The notes under the pieces are model-generated. The model saw only the letters and a list, made by a program, of their open reading frames with translations, searched no databases and was not told the origin of the DNA. A stretch of 64,000 nt of DNA from Bacillus dicomae (GTDB taxonomy: Bacteria > Bacillota > Bacilli > Bacillales > Bacillaceae_G): positions 62,001-126,000 of the forward strand of contig NZ_VHIV01000001.1 of assembly GCF_006494425.1 (NCBI RefSeq), in the 5' to 3' direction. Both the position numbers and the translations under genes were made by a program. Position 1 is the stretch's first letter. Each line of letters begins with the position of its first letter. Of this stretch, positions 41,132 through 50,522 are shown in pieces.

Positions 41132-42871
41132 TTAATACGTGGATGGCTGTATCCATAACTTCGCAAAATTTGCCCAGCCGAATGAATCAATTGTTACGTT
41201 TTTTAAAGAAGAAGGGTATGTTTTTCTTTTTAAAACGTGATAGTTAAATAAAATGATGTGTTCTGCTTGTAAAAACTCTTCAATCTCATACATGAGTTCA
41301 TAACGCTTTTCTTTATTTTCTTCTAATAAAAATGTATCAAGTAAACAGTTAATTTGGTTTTCATAGTGCGGGTCCATGAACCGATTTACGAAGCAACTTT
41401 TATTTTTAAATACATTTAAGAATGCAAGTTCATGATCGGCAGCAAACACTTCTCCCATGAAAATAATATCGGCATGTTTATCAATAGAGCGGTTCATATA
41501 ATCTGAAACGAGAAATGGGTGAAGCTCTACTTGTATACCTAAACTTTCACATCGTTCTTTTAGGAAATATGCGTCATTTGCACTGTCTTTAAATGCGAAG
41601 AAATAAATGTGTATCGTTTCTCCATTATAGGTGCTCTTTTTTAAATACTCTTTTGCTTTTTCTAAAGAGTAGGACCTTTTAGAAACTTGGCGGCTTCTTT
41701 CAGGGAAAAAGCTTGATGCAGCAATTGTTCGTCTACCTTCTATGCTACGAAGTATCGTTTCAACATCATATAGTTCTCTCCAAGCTTTTCGAAAGTAAAT
41801 GTTGTGAGTAGGACCTGGTTTTGTAAAGTTGAAGCCAGCATAAATACAACCTATTTCTTCTATTTGTATATCATGCCTTTCATTTTCCTCTTCATTTGGT
41901 AGTTCATAATCAGCATCTATTTGCACATGATCAGGAATACCCCAAAATTCAATACGGTCTAATAACGCGCGCTCTTTAAAATAATGGGTGAACGCTTCGA
42001 GTACGATATTGTCTTCAGAGTAATGAGCAAGTTTGAAAGGTCCAGTACCTATATAATGATGATTTTCAATACTAGCATCATGTGGCAAAATTGCTAGTTG
42101 TATGGAACTTACATAGTGTAAGAAAAATAGATTTGGTTTTGCTAAATGAAATCGAATTTGCAGTGGTGACGGTGTTTCAATTTGAACAATTTCTTCTGTT
42201 AACCATTCGAAAGGAGAGTGAACTTCTTTTAGTCTTTCAAAAGAAAATTGTACATCTTTAGAAGTTAAAACAGTTTCGTTATGAAAATATACATCCTTTC
42301 GTAAATAAAAAGTCCACGTAAGCCCGTCTTCACTTAATTCCCACGTATGCGCAATGTGTGGTTCCATTTTTTCAGTAACATCGTTATAAACGACTAACGT
42401 ATCAAAAATTTGACTCGTAAGATGGCTCTCTGTAGTTACAGCCACAAAAGCCGGATCTAATGGGAATATCTTTCTCGATATAGGAATTTTTAATATGTCG
42501 TACATATCATTTGAAGGTTCGTATCCAAAATGATGATGTAGTTTATTTTCTATCTTTTTTTGAAGTGCAAGGGGTAGGGGTTCTTTTAAAAGAAGAAAGA
42601 TATCTTTTAATTTTTCTTGCGCTAACAGTTCATCTGTATAGGACTCAATCGCTTCTACGAAATTATGCATAAATAGAATTTCCGTTTTATTCCCGCGGCC
42701 ACGCCCTGGAGTCCAATGAATTAATTGTTCCTCACTCATTTTCTTTAATAAAATCTTTACGTTTTTCGTACTGCAATATAAAACATCCGCTAATTCTTGT
42801 AAGCTATTTCGCATATGTTGTTGATCTTGTGCGTGTAATCTTAGTCTAATGTAATAGTCCATAATTTTCAT
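41132..42871 (-). CDS. SgrR-type transcriptional regulator (HTH plus solute-binding domain)
   Basis: About 579 residues. An N-terminal winged helix (about 5-95; SLQELADVLYCSTKNVKILLKK) is followed by a full-length family-5 (oligopeptide-type) solute-binding domain (about 155-575; LTWTFYLRKDVYFHNET is its typical segment). This is the SgrR architecture, in which a periplasmic-binding-protein fold works as a cytosolic sensor; there is no signal peptide. ATG 42871 follows GAAGGAAG. Divergent from an MFS transporter 105 bp away, which is its probable target, as in the Bacillus SgrR/YdeG-like pairs. Confidence 0.87.
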   Translation of the reverse strand: MKIMDYYIRLRLHAQDQQHMRNSLQELADVLYCSTKNVKILLKKMSEEQLIHWTPGRGRGNKTEILFMHNFVEAIESYTDELLAQEKLKDIFLLLKEPLPLALQKKIENKLHHHFGYEPSNDMYDILKIPISRKIFPLDPAFVAVTTESHLTSQIFDTLVVYNDVTEKMEPHIAHTWELSEDGLTWTFYLRKDVYFHNETVLTSKDVQFSFERLKEVHSPFEWLTEEIVQIETPSPLQIRFHLAKPNLFFLHYVSSIQLAILPHDASIENHHYIGTGPFKLAHYSEDNIVLEAFTHYFKERALLDRIEFWGIPDHVQIDADYELPNEEENERHDIQIEEIGCIYAGFNFTKPGPTHNIYFRKAWRELYDVETILRSIEGRRTIAASSFFPERSRQVSKRSYSLEKAKEYLKKSTYNGETIHIYFFAFKDSANDAYFLKERCESLGIQVELHPFLVSDYMNRSIDKHADIIFMGEVFAADHELAFLNVFKNKSCFVNRFMDPHYENQINCLLDTFLLEENKEKRYELMYEIEEFLQAEHIILFNYHVLKRKTYPSSLKNVTIDSFGWANFAKLWIQPSTY

Positions 42872-42976
42872 ATATACACTTCCTTCTATCATAAAAGGGG
42901 AAACTCTTTAGAATATTCTAACCTTTTTCTTCCTCTTTTTCAAAGTAAAATAAGTAAGCATAAGGAGGGGGAAACA

Positions 42977-44239
42977 ATGGGGTTTTGGAGTATGCATCGA
43001 AATATAAAAATTAGAATTATAACTTCGTTTTTAACACGTACTGTGTCCACGATGATTTTTCCATTTATGGCGATTTACTTTTCAATCAAGTTAGGTAGTG
43101 CGATTGCGGGTGCGTTACTACTCATTAATGTCATAGCTTCATTAGTAATTGGTTTGTACGGTGGATATGTTGGGGATCGGCTTGGTCGTAAAAAAGTAAT
43201 GATTATCGGTCAAAGTATACAAGTTATTTCCATTGCTTGTATGGGAGTTGCGAATTCGGATTATGTAGATTCACCGTGGTTAACATTTATCTTTATGTTA
43301 GTGAATAGCCTAGGATCTGGACTTATGAATCCTGCGACAGAGGCGATGTTAATTGATGTGAGTACAACGGAAAATCGAAAAGTGATGTACAGCATTAATT
43401 ACTGGGCGATTAATTTATCCATTGCAATTGGAGCAATATTTGGTGGATTATTATTTGAAAACTATAGATTACAATTGTTTATCGTATTAACGCTTGTTGC
43501 CGTTATTACTTTATATGTGATGGCTGTATATATGGAAGAAGTGTATGTAGCGAGAAAAACAGTAGAGAAGAAAAATGTATTAAAAGATATGGCAGATAGT
43601 TATAAAGTCGTGATGAAAGATAAAGCATTTTTAATTTTTTGTGCAGCGAGTATATGTACATTATCGTTAGAGTTTCAAATTAATAACTATTTAGGAGTAC
43701 GTTTGCAGAAGGAATTTGAAACGGTAAACTTTTTCTTTAGTAATGGTTTTACGTTTGATTTAACAGGTATTCGCATGCTGAGCTGGATTTCTGCAGAGAA
43801 TACAATTTTAGTTGTTTTATGTTCAGCTCTTCTTATTAAAATGCTGAAAAGCTTCAACGATTTGAAAATCTTATATGTAGGCTTATTCATTTATACGATT
43901 GGTTTTACAATACTCGGAACGAGCAATAGTTTATGGATTTTATTAATTGCAGGGCTTTTCCAAACGGTAGGCGAGATGATGTATGTGCCAGTACGTCAAT
44001 CTATTATGGCAGATATGGTGCCAAATGAGGCGAGAGGTTCATATATGGCGATTAACGGAATGGTCTTTCAAGTGGCAAAAATGAACGGGGCATTAGGTGT
44101 TATGCTAGGTTCATTTATCGCATCTTGGGGCATGAGTGCTCTGTATTTTATCGTTGGTATGAGCAGTATTTTATTATTTATGAAGGCGATAGGGAAAGAG
44201 AAGTATGAGGATGAGAGAAATGTTTCTCAGATTGGATGA
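42977..44239 (+). CDS. MFS transporter (YdeG/MDR type), divergent from the SgrR-like regulator
   Basis: A 420-residue, 12-helix MFS protein; GGYVGDRLGRKKVMIIGQSI is motif A after helix 2, and GLFQTVGEMMYVPVRQSIMA lies in the second half. ATG 42977 follows AAGGAGGGGG. An extracytoplasmic stretch of about 30 residues near NGFTFDLTGIRML is longer than usual. The substrate is likely to be the ligand sensed by the SgrR-type regulator, possibly a peptide or drug, but this is inference. Confidence 0.87.
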   Translation: MGFWSMHRNIKIRIITSFLTRTVSTMIFPFMAIYFSIKLGSAIAGALLLINVIASLVIGLYGGYVGDRLGRKKVMIIGQSIQVISIACMGVANSDYVDSPWLTFIFMLVNSLGSGLMNPATEAMLIDVSTTENRKVMYSINYWAINLSIAIGAIFGGLLFENYRLQLFIVLTLVAVITLYVMAVYMEEVYVARKTVEKKNVLKDMADSYKVVMKDKAFLIFCAASICTLSLEFQINNYLGVRLQKEFETVNFFFSNGFTFDLTGIRMLSWISAENTILVVLCSALLIKMLKSFNDLKILYVGLFIYTIGFTILGTSNSLWILLIAGLFQTVGEMMYVPVRQSIMADMVPNEARGSYMAINGMVFQVAKMNGALGVMLGSFIASWGMSALYFIVGMSSILLFMKAIGKEKYEDERNVSQIG

Positions 44240-44242
44240 AAC

Positions 44243-44287
44243 TATATAAAAGCGAACCAGTTATATTGGGACTCGCTTTTATATAAT
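44243..44287. terminator. Bidirectional terminator
   Basis: TATATAAAAGCGA pairs with TCGCTTTTATATA around ACCAGTTATATTGGGAC. Confidence 0.8.
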
Positions 44288-44289
44288 TT

Positions 44290-44493
44290 TTAGAACGGAT
44301 CAACTTCAGCTAAATTTGGAGTGGTATTCGGCTGTAACAAAAGATTTTTTAATGTGCCTACTTCAGAAAGAGCGACTAATATGTAGCCACTAATCAGTAC
44401 AATAAGCCCAATGACGCGTAACGTTTGTAAGCTCACTTCATTATTATTCGTTTCCGTTGGATTTTGGGGCGTTGAAGGTGGATTGTTATTCAT
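44290..44493 (-). CDS. Small single-pass membrane protein, unknown function
   Basis: A 67-residue protein: about 20 polar residues rich in Asn, Pro and Thr, one membrane helix (about 27-43) and a polar tail ending LAEVDPF. ATG 44493 is preceded by GATAGGAG. No family recognised; the good ribosome-binding site and the terminator right behind it make it a credible gene. Confidence 0.65.
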   Translation of the reverse strand: MNNNPPSTPQNPTETNNNEVSLQTLRVIGLIVLISGYILVALSEVGTLKNLLLQPNTTPNLAEVDPF

Positions 44494-44622
44494 AAATAAG
44501 GCTCCTATCTTTTGTATTTATATATGTGCGAAATCATTATTTAACTTATGGATAGGAATTATATAGTCATTTTCACTATATGAGAACTGCCTATGAAAAG
44601 TGATAAGAAATTTTTGGACGAG

Positions 44623-44675
44623 AACGAGGGGAATCCAAAAGATTATTAAAACTGATCTTTTGGATTCCCCTCGTT
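44623..44675. repeat. Perfect 21-bp inverted repeat
   Basis: Arms AACGAGGGGAATCCAAAAGA and its complement, separated by 11 bp, abut the bcr1 copy at 44679. There is T-rich sequence to the right, so it could end transcription from the left, but no plus-strand gene runs into it. Confidence 0.7.
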
Positions 44676-44678
44676 TTA

Positions 44679-44835
44679 TTTATCCCGCTTTAATGGGCAG
44701 TAAGACCCCCACCTCAAAATTCAGCGAAAGCAAAGAAGTTAGGTGGGGGATTAACTGCCCATAAAAGTCCGATTGGTTCGACTAATAATCAGTGGGGGAT
44801 GAAGAAACCCCCCACTGATTAAAGTCTCACTTTAT
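44679..44835. repeat. bcr1-type repeat, copy 2
   Basis: 157 bp bounded by TTTAT, matching copies 1 and 3 with a few substitutions (for example GGTGGGGGATTAACTGCCC). Its right TTTAT runs into CCTGCTATTTGTGG, another repeated sequence of this window. Confidence 0.85.
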
Positions 44836-44931
44836 CCTGCTATTTGTGGTGGTCGGATTTCTTGTAAACGACCAGGTGGTGAGGACTAATTAATCAGTGG
44901 GGGATGAATAAAACCCCACTGATTAATTATT
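44833..44931. repeat. Partial repeat next to bcr1 copy 2
   Basis: TATCCTGCTATTTGTGG (also at 27714-27731 in reverse and, shorter, at 61997-62009) is followed by a hairpin TTAATCAGTGGGG/CCCCACTGATTAA that is the same as the 3' hairpin of bcr1. It looks like a related or truncated element next to or under the full copy. Confidence 0.55.
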
Positions 44932-44968
44932 TTCATGTAAATAAAAGGAGGTTAGTTAACCAAAGTAG

Positions 44969-45484
44969 TTATCCTAATATACGCAACGATTCTTCAATAA
45001 ACGCTGGGATGTCCTCTGGCTGTCTACTTGTTACTAGCTGATTTTGACATACGACAACCTCTTTGTCATGAAAGTTCCCGCCGGCATTTTTCAAATCGAC
45101 TTCAATAGATTTATATCCAGTTACATCACGTCCTTCAAGTGTTTGTGCAGTGATGAGTAGCTGAGGTCCATGACAAATAGCGAAAACAGGTTTTTCCGCA
45201 TCCATAAATGCTTTGCTAAAGCGAACAAAACGCTTATCTGCACGCAGTATATCTGGGGAAAATCCGCCTGGTATGAAGAGGGCATCAAAGTTCTCTGGAG
45301 AGACATCATCAATACTTTTATCAATTACGACTTCACTTTTGCCTTGCTTACCGTGTACCGTTTTACCTTTTTCTGCTTCAATAGTTGTTAATTCATATCC
45401 CTTTTGTTTAAAAGCTTCTGCTGGCTCTGTGTATTCTGTGTCCTCGAAATAATCTGTTATTAAAGTAGCAATTTTTTTACTCAT
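44969..45484 (-). CDS. DJ-1/PfpI-family general stress protein (YfkM-like)
   Basis: A 171-residue protein. The nucleophile elbow AICHGPQLLI has the active cysteine (about residue 104), and DALFIPGGFSPDILRADKRF supplies the conserved acidic/glycine loop. Family members are general stress proteins with glyoxalase III or deglycase-like activity; B. subtilis YfkM is a sigma-B protein. It follows katE by 23 bp and is probably cotranscribed from the sigma-B promoter at 47541-47565. Confidence 0.9.
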   Translation of the reverse strand: MSKKIATLITDYFEDTEYTEPAEAFKQKGYELTTIEAEKGKTVHGKQGKSEVVIDKSIDDVSPENFDALFIPGGFSPDILRADKRFVRFSKAFMDAEKPVFAICHGPQLLITAQTLEGRDVTGYKSIEVDLKNAGGNFHDKEVVVCQNQLVTSRQPEDIPAFIEESLRILG

Positions 45485-45507
45485 TCTAATCCGCTCCTTA
45501 TATTATA

Positions 45508-47505
45508 TTATCGGTTCCAGAATCGTCCGTGGGCAATGCCTTCTATAAATGATTCAATTGAAGTATCTGTTAAGTTGTAAACTCCTGCTCCATCCAGTTT
45601 CACCTTACTATGGTCTAAAGCATGAGGGTTATTAAAGACATAGGCTATTGGTTTAAAGTGTTTAAAAGTAGTTTCTGCAAATTCTAAAACAGGGGGTTGA
45701 ATGGCAGATTCGCTACTAAACACTAATACCGCATCAAAAAGTGCAGAGTCTGCTGTTGTATAAGTATCCGTTACTTTAATAGAATCAGTGAAATGATGAA
45801 TTTTCTTATCTATGATGCCATAGTTAATTCGGTGTTGTGCAAAAGCTTGAATCCATTCGGACAGAAGGGAGACGCTTGGGTCACCATTCAATAGAATTGC
45901 CACATTTTTGGAATCAGCTTTAAAAATAGTATTGGACATGCTGAGTGCAGGTGATTTTGCATCCGAATTTATTTCGTGATTTTCTTTAGGCAAAGGGGCT
46001 CCAATCATGTTAGCGACTTCCTTTGCTAATTGACGATCGACGTGGTTTAAAAGAGCAATTACATTTGCCTTCACCATGTCTGATTTACACTTCCCAACTT
46101 CAAAGCAAAAAGCTTCTTTTATGTGCTGCTTTTCAATAGGGCTCATACTATTGTAGAAAAGTTTAGCTTGAGAATAAAAGTTAAGGAAGCTTTTACTGCG
46201 ACCTCTAATTTTATGTCCATCAATCTTTTCTTGATAATGCTCATATCCGCCCTGTTCAGCTTGCACGGTTGCTGGTTGATTGTCATTTAAGCCATTAGGA
46301 TGATAGCTTGTTTGACCGCGATGAATTTGCATTTGATGCATACCATCACGTTGATTATTGTGAAAAGGACATACAGGCTGGTTAATAGGAATTTGGTGAA
46401 AATTAGGGCCTCCTAAACGAGATAATTGTGTATCTGTATAGGAGAATAATCTTCCTTGCAGAAGAGGATCATTTGAAAAATCAATACCTGGTACGACATG
46501 GCCAGGGTGGAAAGCTACCTGTTCCGTTTCGGCAAAGAAGTTATCAACGTTTTTGTTCAATGTCATTTTACCAACTAGTTTTACAGGAACTTCTTCTTCC
46601 GGCCATAATTTCGTTGGGTCTAAAATATCAAAATCAAATGCATGCTCATCTTCTTCCGGAATTAACTGTAATCCAAGCTCCCATTCCGGATAATCGCCTT
46701 TTTCAATTGCTTCGTATAAATCTTGACGATGGAAATCAGGATTTTTCCCGGCAATCCTTTGAGCTTCATCCCATACTAATGAATGAACCCCTAGGGTAGG
46801 TTTCCAGTGAAACTTCACGAAGTGGGCTTTTCCTTCTTTATTAATGAGTCGAAATGTATGAACCCCAAAACCTTCCATCATTCGTAAACTACGCGGAATT
46901 GCGCGATCACTCATCTGCCACATAACCATATGAGTAGACTCGGGATTATGGGCAACAAAATCCCAAAATGTATCATGAGCGCTAGCTCCCTGAGGGATAT
47001 CATTATGTGGTTCTGGTTTAACTGCATGGACAAAATCAGGGAATTTAATAGCATCTTGGATAAAGAATACGGGCATATTATTACCTACTAAATCATAGTT
47101 ACCTTCATCTGTATAAAATTTTGTGGCAAATCCGCGCACATCTCTTACTGTGTCATTGGATCCTTTAGAGCCTTGAACGGTTGAGAACCGTACAAATACA
47201 GGTGTTTTTTTTGAAGGGTTAGTAAGAAAATCTGCTTTTGTATATGCTTCTAACGATTCATAAAGCTGAAAATAACCATGAGCGCCAACTCCGCGTGCAT
47301 GAACAATTCTTTCGGGAATTCGCTCGTGATCAAAATGGGTCATTTTCTCGCGAAAGTGGAAATCCTCCATTAAGGTTGGGCCTCTTAAGCCCATCTTTAA
47401 AGAAAATTCATCCTCGGCTATTTTTACTCCTTGGTTTGTTGTTAAAGCATGTTTGCATTGATTGTCGGTAATGTGGTGCTTCAATTGTTCCGTTTTTTTA
47501 TTCAC
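45508..47505 (-). CDS. katE: Large-subunit (clade II) catalase, sigma-B controlled
   Basis: A 665-residue HPII-type catalase. The catalytic histidine is in PERIVHARGVGAHG (about 61-74), the asparagine motif region is DLVGNNMPVFFIQD, and the heme-ligand tyrosine lies in GRLFSYTDTQLSRLG (about 352-366). A C-terminal flavodoxin/DJ-1-like domain (about 520-665) is typical of large catalases. Starts with GTG 47505 behind AGGAGGGG. A sigma-B promoter lies upstream and a DJ-1-like stress gene follows. Detoxifies hydrogen peroxide in stationary or stressed cells. Confidence 0.95.
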   Translation of the reverse strand: MNKKTEQLKHHITDNQCKHALTTNQGVKIAEDEFSLKMGLRGPTLMEDFHFREKMTHFDHERIPERIVHARGVGAHGYFQLYESLEAYTKADFLTNPSKKTPVFVRFSTVQGSKGSNDTVRDVRGFATKFYTDEGNYDLVGNNMPVFFIQDAIKFPDFVHAVKPEPHNDIPQGASAHDTFWDFVAHNPESTHMVMWQMSDRAIPRSLRMMEGFGVHTFRLINKEGKAHFVKFHWKPTLGVHSLVWDEAQRIAGKNPDFHRQDLYEAIEKGDYPEWELGLQLIPEEDEHAFDFDILDPTKLWPEEEVPVKLVGKMTLNKNVDNFFAETEQVAFHPGHVVPGIDFSNDPLLQGRLFSYTDTQLSRLGGPNFHQIPINQPVCPFHNNQRDGMHQMQIHRGQTSYHPNGLNDNQPATVQAEQGGYEHYQEKIDGHKIRGRSKSFLNFYSQAKLFYNSMSPIEKQHIKEAFCFEVGKCKSDMVKANVIALLNHVDRQLAKEVANMIGAPLPKENHEINSDAKSPALSMSNTIFKADSKNVAILLNGDPSVSLLSEWIQAFAQHRINYGIIDKKIHHFTDSIKVTDTYTTADSALFDAVLVFSSESAIQPPVLEFAETTFKHFKPIAYVFNNPHALDHSKVKLDGAGVYNLTDTSIESFIEGIAHGRFWNR

Positions 47506-47540
47506 AATATAGGCCCCTCCTTTACTCTGTTAATTAATAC

Positions 47541-47565
47541 ATACCCTTTTTATTAGGACGTAAAC
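47541..47565 (-). promoter_or_regulatory. Sigma-B promoter of the catalase operon
   Basis: On the minus strand GTTTAC, 13-bp spacer, GGGTAT, matching the sigma-B consensus; 36 bp before the catalase start codon. Confidence 0.8.
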
Positions 47566-47642
47566 ATGTATTATCGTTTTTGTATGTAAAAATCATAAAA
47601 TATCGGTTGTTTCAGTGATTCTTGTTTGAGGAAGAAAAATAA

Positions 47643-47683
47643 AAAAGCCAAGGAGAAAATTTATTCGCTCCTTGGCTTTTAAG
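47643..47683. terminator. Terminator downstream of the ecsB-like gene
   Basis: AAAAGCCAAGGAG pairs with CTCCTTGGCTTTT around AAAATTTATTCG. Confidence 0.85.
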
Positions 47684-47696
47684 ATATTTCTTTTCG

Positions 47697-48896
47697 TTAA
47701 AACGAAGAAACGCGTTGCTTCGTTTTTGGTACAATAATAAATTTGATCCAGAGTAACCCGATAATCATAATGATAAGGCTATGTAAAAATTGTCCCGTAG
47801 CAATGAGTATAACAATTGAAAATACAATGAGCTGAATGTTTAGCAATATAAAGATTAAGTGAAGAAATTGATTCATTCGTTTCTCAGTATCGATTGGATA
47901 TAATGCTACAATAATATTTCCCGAAAAATATTTCCATAGGGAACGGAGCTGCATAGAGATCATATATAGGACGATATATGAGATAGCGCCTTTTACGTAT
48001 ATGTTTGGTATAAAATATAAGGCGAAGGCACCAATCAGCCCTAAGCGAATATATATACCGAAATAATCATTCCCGCGTAAAAATGCTAGTGTATGTAAAT
48101 AGAAGAAAGTTGCTCGTTTTTTATGTAATAAAGGTTCAATCCAAGTTGTAAGCCATTTTCTTTTATTTACTTGCTTATTTAGTTGCGGAACATCGGTGAA
48201 GATGCTAGCAAATTGATAGAAACGAACGTTCATTTTTTCTTCTTGCTCGATTATGTAATCCCACGGTATTCGTTTTGTAGGCTGTTTTTTCGTATATAGA
48301 AGCAGGAAAGCAAGTAGTAAGAGTAATCCGCCCAATATGAGAACATTTGCCGCATAAAACAGCATGTAAATAAGGAGTGCGTTACAAGCAATACGAATGA
48401 TTAGCCATATGTTTTTTTCATGACTATCACGCCACATCCAATGTATGTATATGTTCCAAGCTTTCGTAATCATTAAAACGATAAAGATTGTACATAAGAA
48501 AGGTACAGTTAATTGTAATGATTGCAGGGCGAGTGGAACGAGAATAAGGAACGTAAATAATAATGGGAAAAGCTGAATGATATAATTGTATAGAAGAGAT
48601 TTTTTGAAATAAGATGTTAATTTCTCTTCTAAGGCAAGCAAATAGACAGCATCAGGTTTTTGAATAAATGTACGGATAGGGCATCTCGTTATAATGAATG
48701 TAAGCACGACCGTTATGAGTAGTAAAGATATTCCTTTAGAAGGAGATGCCTTTAGAAACTGAGCATAGTAGTATGCACCAACGCATGAAATAAAGATAAA
48801 GCTATATAGTAAACCGTTAATCATACGTGCAAAGTATGTAATGATATTTTGAATATGTTGTTGGAAGCGACTGCTCCATAGTGATTCAATTGACAT
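47697..48896 (-). CDS. ecsB: EcsB-like ABC transporter permease without EcsA
   Basis: About 399 residues with eight or more membrane helices in two clusters. The start SIESLWSSRFQQHIQNIITYF and the middle CPIRTFIQKPDAVYLLALEE are typical EcsB. ATG 48896 follows AAGAGGTG. In the standard ecsABC locus the ATPase EcsA lies beside EcsB; here neither ecsA nor ecsC is present, so this is probably a second, stand-alone EcsB that uses an ATPase encoded elsewhere. EcsAB affects secretion, competence and intramembrane proteolysis. Confidence 0.82.
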   Translation of the reverse strand: MSIESLWSSRFQQHIQNIITYFARMINGLLYSFIFISCVGAYYYAQFLKASPSKGISLLLITVVLTFIITRCPIRTFIQKPDAVYLLALEEKLTSYFKKSLLYNYIIQLFPLLFTFLILVPLALQSLQLTVPFLCTIFIVLMITKAWNIYIHWMWRDSHEKNIWLIIRIACNALLIYMLFYAANVLILGGLLLLLAFLLLYTKKQPTKRIPWDYIIEQEEKMNVRFYQFASIFTDVPQLNKQVNKRKWLTTWIEPLLHKKRATFFYLHTLAFLRGNDYFGIYIRLGLIGAFALYFIPNIYVKGAISYIVLYMISMQLRSLWKYFSGNIIVALYPIDTEKRMNQFLHLIFILLNIQLIVFSIVILIATGQFLHSLIIMIIGLLWIKFIIVPKTKQRVSSF

Positions 48897-48939
48897 GTTT
48901 TTCACCTCTTTGTTCTATTATATATGTTTTACAAAAGAA

Positions 48940-48980
48940 AAAACGAGCAAATTGCGTTATGCAACTTGCCCGTTTTTCTT
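48940..48980. terminator. Terminator of the lysine permease gene
   Basis: On the minus strand CGGGCAAGTTGC pairs with GCAATTTGCTCG around ATAAC, then T6; one G-U pair. Confidence 0.75.
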
Positions 48981-50381
48981 TTCGTTATTTTTTTTCTGAT
49001 CACGATTCATTAATGGATAGAAAGCAAAGCCGATTACGAATAAACCAATTCCGAGAAGGAACGTTTTTATATCGGATGCACCAGTTTTAATAACCCATAG
49101 TGCGTAACAAAGTGCAATAACTGCGACTATACCATCTGTAATTCTTGCCCGCATTTCATTTTTATACGTTTCACCAGTAGCGACTAGTTTTAATTGGAAG
49201 ATTGGTGAAACGAGATATGGAATGAGGTAGGCCAGTGTTGATACGGTAATAACGAATGTATAAGCTTCCGCAATGGTTCCTGATAATGTTGAGAATAAGA
49301 ACACTTGCGACATAATGTTTGTTAATCGTAATGAGTAAATTGGACTTCCTTTTTTATTTGTTTTTGTGAAGAAGGAAGGGAAGAAACCTTCTTTTGCTGC
49401 TTGATACGGTACTTCTGAGCTTAATAAAATCCAGCCTAAGATAGAACCGAATAGGGAAGTAAGAGCGAGTAATGCCATAAGTTTCCCGCCGCCATGACCC
49501 ATTGCAGCGTTTAGTGCATCTGCTAATGGACGTTCAGAAGCTTGTAATGTATCAACGTGAAGTACACCCATTGTTAAAATTGTAATTCCTAAGTAAATCG
49601 CAACTGTAATAAGTAATCCCGCAACTGTTGCGCGTTTTACCGTTTTTGGAGAAACAGCACGGTTTGATAAAAGAACCGCGGATTCAATTCCGATAAACGC
49701 CCAAAGCGTTGTAAGAGCAGCTAAATTTACTTGTGAAAGAAGACCGTGTGATACACCTGATTTATCGATCATCGGTGTATACCATTGTCCAAATTTAGAA
49801 GCTTCGAATGCAAATAACGTAACGACAATAAATAAAAGGAATCCAGTTACTTTCGTTGTTGTTGCTAAGAAGTTTAGCTTTCCAGCTCCGCTTACACCGT
49901 TTGTTAATATAATATGAGTTCCCCAAAGTAAGATGGAACAAATCGTAAATGTAATTAGTTTTCCAACTTCTATGTTAAAAGAACCGATTGAAAATAGTAG
50001 TCGTGTATCTTTCATAATTGGGAAGAAAAGTGATAAGTATCCCGCAAATGATGTAATGATGGCAACGTTACTTGCCCAGTTTGCAACCCAATATCCCCAT
50101 ACCATACTGAAACCAGCCATTTTTTTCTTTTTTGGTGTTGAGAATAAAGCATATGCATGACTTTGTGGTCCTGTCGTTAAATCAGGACGACGAATTGCTA
50201 AATTACCGAAAACAAGAGCTAGCATTAAAACACCAAACCCTGTTGTTAACCAAGCTAAAGTGACACCGAGAGGGCTTGCTGTTTGTGCCAACGTACTTGG
50301 CACCATGAAAATACCAGCGCCAACCATGTTACCGACAACGAAAGCTGTTAGTACCCAAAAGCCCCATTTTTTTTGTTGCAT
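48957..50381 (-). CDS. APA-family amino acid permease, lysine-riboswitch controlled (YvsH-like)
   Basis: About 474 residues, 12 helices. AFVVGNMVGAGIFMVPSTLA in helix 1 and GIESAVLLSNRAVSPKTVKR after helix 6 are motifs of the basic amino acid/polyamine antiporter (ArcD/LysP-like APA) family. The frame is open to 50480, but ATG 50381 has GGAGGTATTTT. A lysine riboswitch in its leader shows that it serves lysine uptake or exchange; B. subtilis YvsH has the same control. Confidence 0.9.
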   Translation of the reverse strand: MQQKKWGFWVLTAFVVGNMVGAGIFMVPSTLAQTASPLGVTLAWLTTGFGVLMLALVFGNLAIRRPDLTTGPQSHAYALFSTPKKKKMAGFSMVWGYWVANWASNVAIITSFAGYLSLFFPIMKDTRLLFSIGSFNIEVGKLITFTICSILLWGTHIILTNGVSGAGKLNFLATTTKVTGFLLFIVVTLFAFEASKFGQWYTPMIDKSGVSHGLLSQVNLAALTTLWAFIGIESAVLLSNRAVSPKTVKRATVAGLLITVAIYLGITILTMGVLHVDTLQASERPLADALNAAMGHGGGKLMALLALTSLFGSILGWILLSSEVPYQAAKEGFFPSFFTKTNKKGSPIYSLRLTNIMSQVFLFSTLSGTIAEAYTFVITVSTLAYLIPYLVSPIFQLKLVATGETYKNEMRARITDGIVAVIALCYALWVIKTGASDIKTFLLGIGLFVIGFAFYPLMNRDQKKNNEKKNGQVA

Positions 50382-50474
50382 AGAAAATACCTCCAAAGTT
50401 AGTATAACCAAGTCAAGCGAGGAGATATGTATGTCTTCCTGAGTCAGGAAGAGAAGTCCCAAACAAAACAAAAA

Positions 50475-50506
50475 AAGCACGTAATTTGCCGCTACATGCT
50501 TTCTAT
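50475..50506 (-). terminator. Attenuator terminator of the lysine riboswitch
   Basis: On the minus strand AAGCATGTA pairs with TACGTGCTT around GCGGCAAAT (one G-U), followed by T6, between the aptamer and the permease start. Confidence 0.7.
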
Positions 50507-50522
50507 CTTATAAGAAACCCAC

